Assembly (NCBI GenBank): GCA_964387775.1
Contig: CAYLZO010000279.1
Span: 1-6,052 of the forward strand
DNA length: 6,052 bases
Source of the DNA: CAYLZO01 sp964387775
GTDB lineage: Bacteria; Chloroflexota; Anaerolineae; JAAYZQ01
Reading direction: 5' to 3'
This document shows, one piece after another, positions 5,107-6,052 of this stretch (the stretch's first letter is position 1; every line of letters starts with the position of its first letter). The position numbers and the translations under genes were made by a program. The notes under the pieces were generated by a model, which worked only from the letters and a program-made list of their open reading frames with translations, was not told where the DNA came from and did no database searches.

Positions 5107-5859
5107 ATGACGACCAACCTGACACCCAAAGAATGGGACGCCCAGTACGCCCGCCAGGCCGGCTGGACGCGGGCCACGCGGGCGCACCTCTACCGGCGGG
5201 CCAACCTGCTCCAAGCCGAGCGCGCGCTCGACGTCGGGAGCGGCACCGGCGTCGTGACCGAGGAGCTGGCGGCGCGGACGCGGGGCCAGGTCGTTGGTGT
5301 GGACATCGACCCGGAGATGGTGGCTTTTGCCCGGGCGCGCGGCGGGCAAGCCGAGTACCGCACCGGCGACGCCCACGACCTGCCCTTTCCCAACGGAGAG
5401 TTTGACGTGACCGCCTGCCACTTTTTGTTGATGTGGTGCCGCGATCCGGCCCAGGCCGCGGCCGAGATGGTGCGCGTGACGCAGCCGGGGGGCGCAGTGC
5501 TGGTCTGCGCCGAGCCCGATTATGGCGGGCGCCTGGACCATCCCGACCTGCCGCTGCGCGAGTGGCAGATCGACGCGCTGCGCCGAGAAGGGGCCGATCC
5601 GGGCCTGGGACGCCAAGTGCGGGCGCTGCTCGCCCTGCCCGGCGCGCGCCGGGCGGACGTAGGCGTCATGCCCGGCCTATGGGACCTTGCCACCCTCCGC
5701 GCCGAATTCGAGGCCGAGTGGGCGCTCTGGGAGCGGTCCCTGGCGGGCCTGATAGCAGCGGATGAGTTGGCGCGGGTCAAAGCCGCCGACCTGGCCGCCA
5801 TAGAGGCCGGCGAGCGGCTGGTTTTCATGCCCGTCTTTTACGCCCTGGTGCGCGTCTGA
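5107..5859 (+). CDS. Class I SAM-dependent methyltransferase (Methyltransf_11/UbiE-like)
   Basis: 250 residues from ATG 5107, with ACGGAG (5096-5101) 5 nt upstream. In-frame ATGs at 5032 and 5086 are rejected: the first lies inside the 23-bp repeat, the second inside a leader hairpin. Motifs: ALDVGSGTG (40-48, SAM loop), VGVDID (63-68, with D66 or D68 for the SAM ribose), GDAHDLPFPNGEFDV (87-101), FLLMWC (106-111) and VTQPGGAVLVCAEPDYGG (124-141). The C-terminal half is helical and Arg/Glu-rich and ends FMPVFYALVRV. Predicted cytoplasmic. It shares the general fold with the divergent methyltransferase at 4059-4892 but little beyond the core motifs, so the two are probably not recent duplicates. 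Transcribed alone from the perfect promoter at 4968-4996; nothing follows before the inverted-repeat element. Substrate unknown. Confidence 0.9.
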   Translation: MTTNLTPKEWDAQYARQAGWTRATRAHLYRRANLLQAERALDVGSGTGVVTEELAARTRGQVVGVDIDPEMVAFARARGGQAEYRTGDAHDLPFPNGEFDVTACHFLLMWCRDPAQAAAEMVRVTQPGGAVLVCAEPDYGGRLDHPDLPLREWQIDALRREGADPGLGRQVRALLALPGARRADVGVMPGLWDLATLRAEFEAEWALWERSLAGLIAADELARVKAADLAAIEAGERLVFMPVFYALVRV

Positions 5860-5901
5860 GCCGTTCCTAGTACAGCCCGGCGGAAGTCTCTCACCAGATC
5901 C

Positions 5902-6024
5902 TGTCATTCTGAGCGAAGCGAAGAATCTCAGTTATGCTGCGTGAAACCGCTTGCTCTACACAAGAGAGATTCTTCCCTGGCCTGACCGCCAGGACAGGCG
6001 TCGCTGGCGCTCCTCAGAATGACA
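5902..6024. repeat. 123-bp dispersed inverted-repeat element with a nested hairpin insert
   Basis: Outer arms TGTCATTCTGAG (5902-5913) and CTCAGAATGACA (6013-6024) are perfect 12-bp complements. Inner arms GAAGAATCTC (5920-5929) and GAGATTCTTC (5966-5975) are perfect 10-bp complements. The left arm is compact; the right arm is interrupted at about 5976-6012. That stretch holds a smaller hairpin CCTGGC/GCCAGG (5976-5981 with 5988-5993) and an alternative GCCTG/CAGGC pairing (5980-5984 with 5995-5999). No open frame lies inside. The arms resemble a dispersed non-coding palindromic repeat that I recall from diverse environmental bacteria. It lies 42 nt past the methyltransferase stop and could fold as a 3' hairpin in that transcript. 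Confidence 0.8.
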
Positions 6025-6052
6025 AACTGCTGAGGGATTTACGCCCTCGTGT

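Noticed and set aside
6032..6048. Small hairpin GAGGG/CCCTC near the right edge
   Set aside because: A 5-bp stem with a 7-nt loop and no T-run; likely chance in GC-rich sequence.

Overview
GC-rich bacterial window, most likely from an uncultured member of the Chloroflexota (Anaerolineae-like). This placement is inference. It rests on a lipoprotein with a VTAT/PT-rich linker and a WD40-like propeller, a type-2 (short) LeuC, a GT39-type membrane glycosyltransferase carrying degenerate heptanucleotide arrays, and dispersed repeats of the 'CTTCGACARGCTCAGG' and 'GTCATTCTGAG...' kinds. I associate this combination with such genomes from memory and could not search for it.

Layout. Positions 1-741 (minus) hold the N-terminal 247 residues of a secreted lipoprotein that runs off the left edge. 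Positions 797-2050 (minus) hold leuC, the large subunit of 3-isopropylmalate dehydratase. It is served by its own near-consensus promoter at 2140-2168 and an ~80-nt leader with two inverted repeats; the lipoprotein gene follows 55 nt downstream and is probably co-transcribed. No leuD is in view. Positions 2202-4055 (minus) hold a 617-residue polytopic glycosyltransferase whose frame is invaded at three inter-helix loops by heptanucleotide arrays. Positions 4059-4892 (minus) hold a class I SAM-dependent methyltransferase whose stop lies 3 nt before the glycosyltransferase's GTG start, so the two form an operon. Positions 5107-5859 (plus) hold a second, divergent class I methyltransferase. The 4893-5106 gap carries two back-to-back sigma70-type promoters. 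The plus-strand leader contains a tandem 23-bp repeat and a GC-rich hairpin. The window ends in a 123-bp imperfect inverted-repeat element (5902-6024).

How the genes work together. leuC belongs to leucine biosynthesis, or to a related 2-oxoacid chain-extension pathway. The methyltransferase plus GT39 operon suggests synthesis or modification of a lipid-linked or cell-surface glycoconjugate, but neither substrate can be read from sequence. The divergent methyltransferase may share regulation through the common promoter region.

The genes themselves belong to ordinary families. The notable content is repeat biology: heptamer arrays of several unrelated sequences tolerated in frame in one membrane-protein gene, all oriented so that the coding strand is free of stops in every frame. 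I found no CRISPR, tRNA, rRNA, transposase or recognisable defence system.
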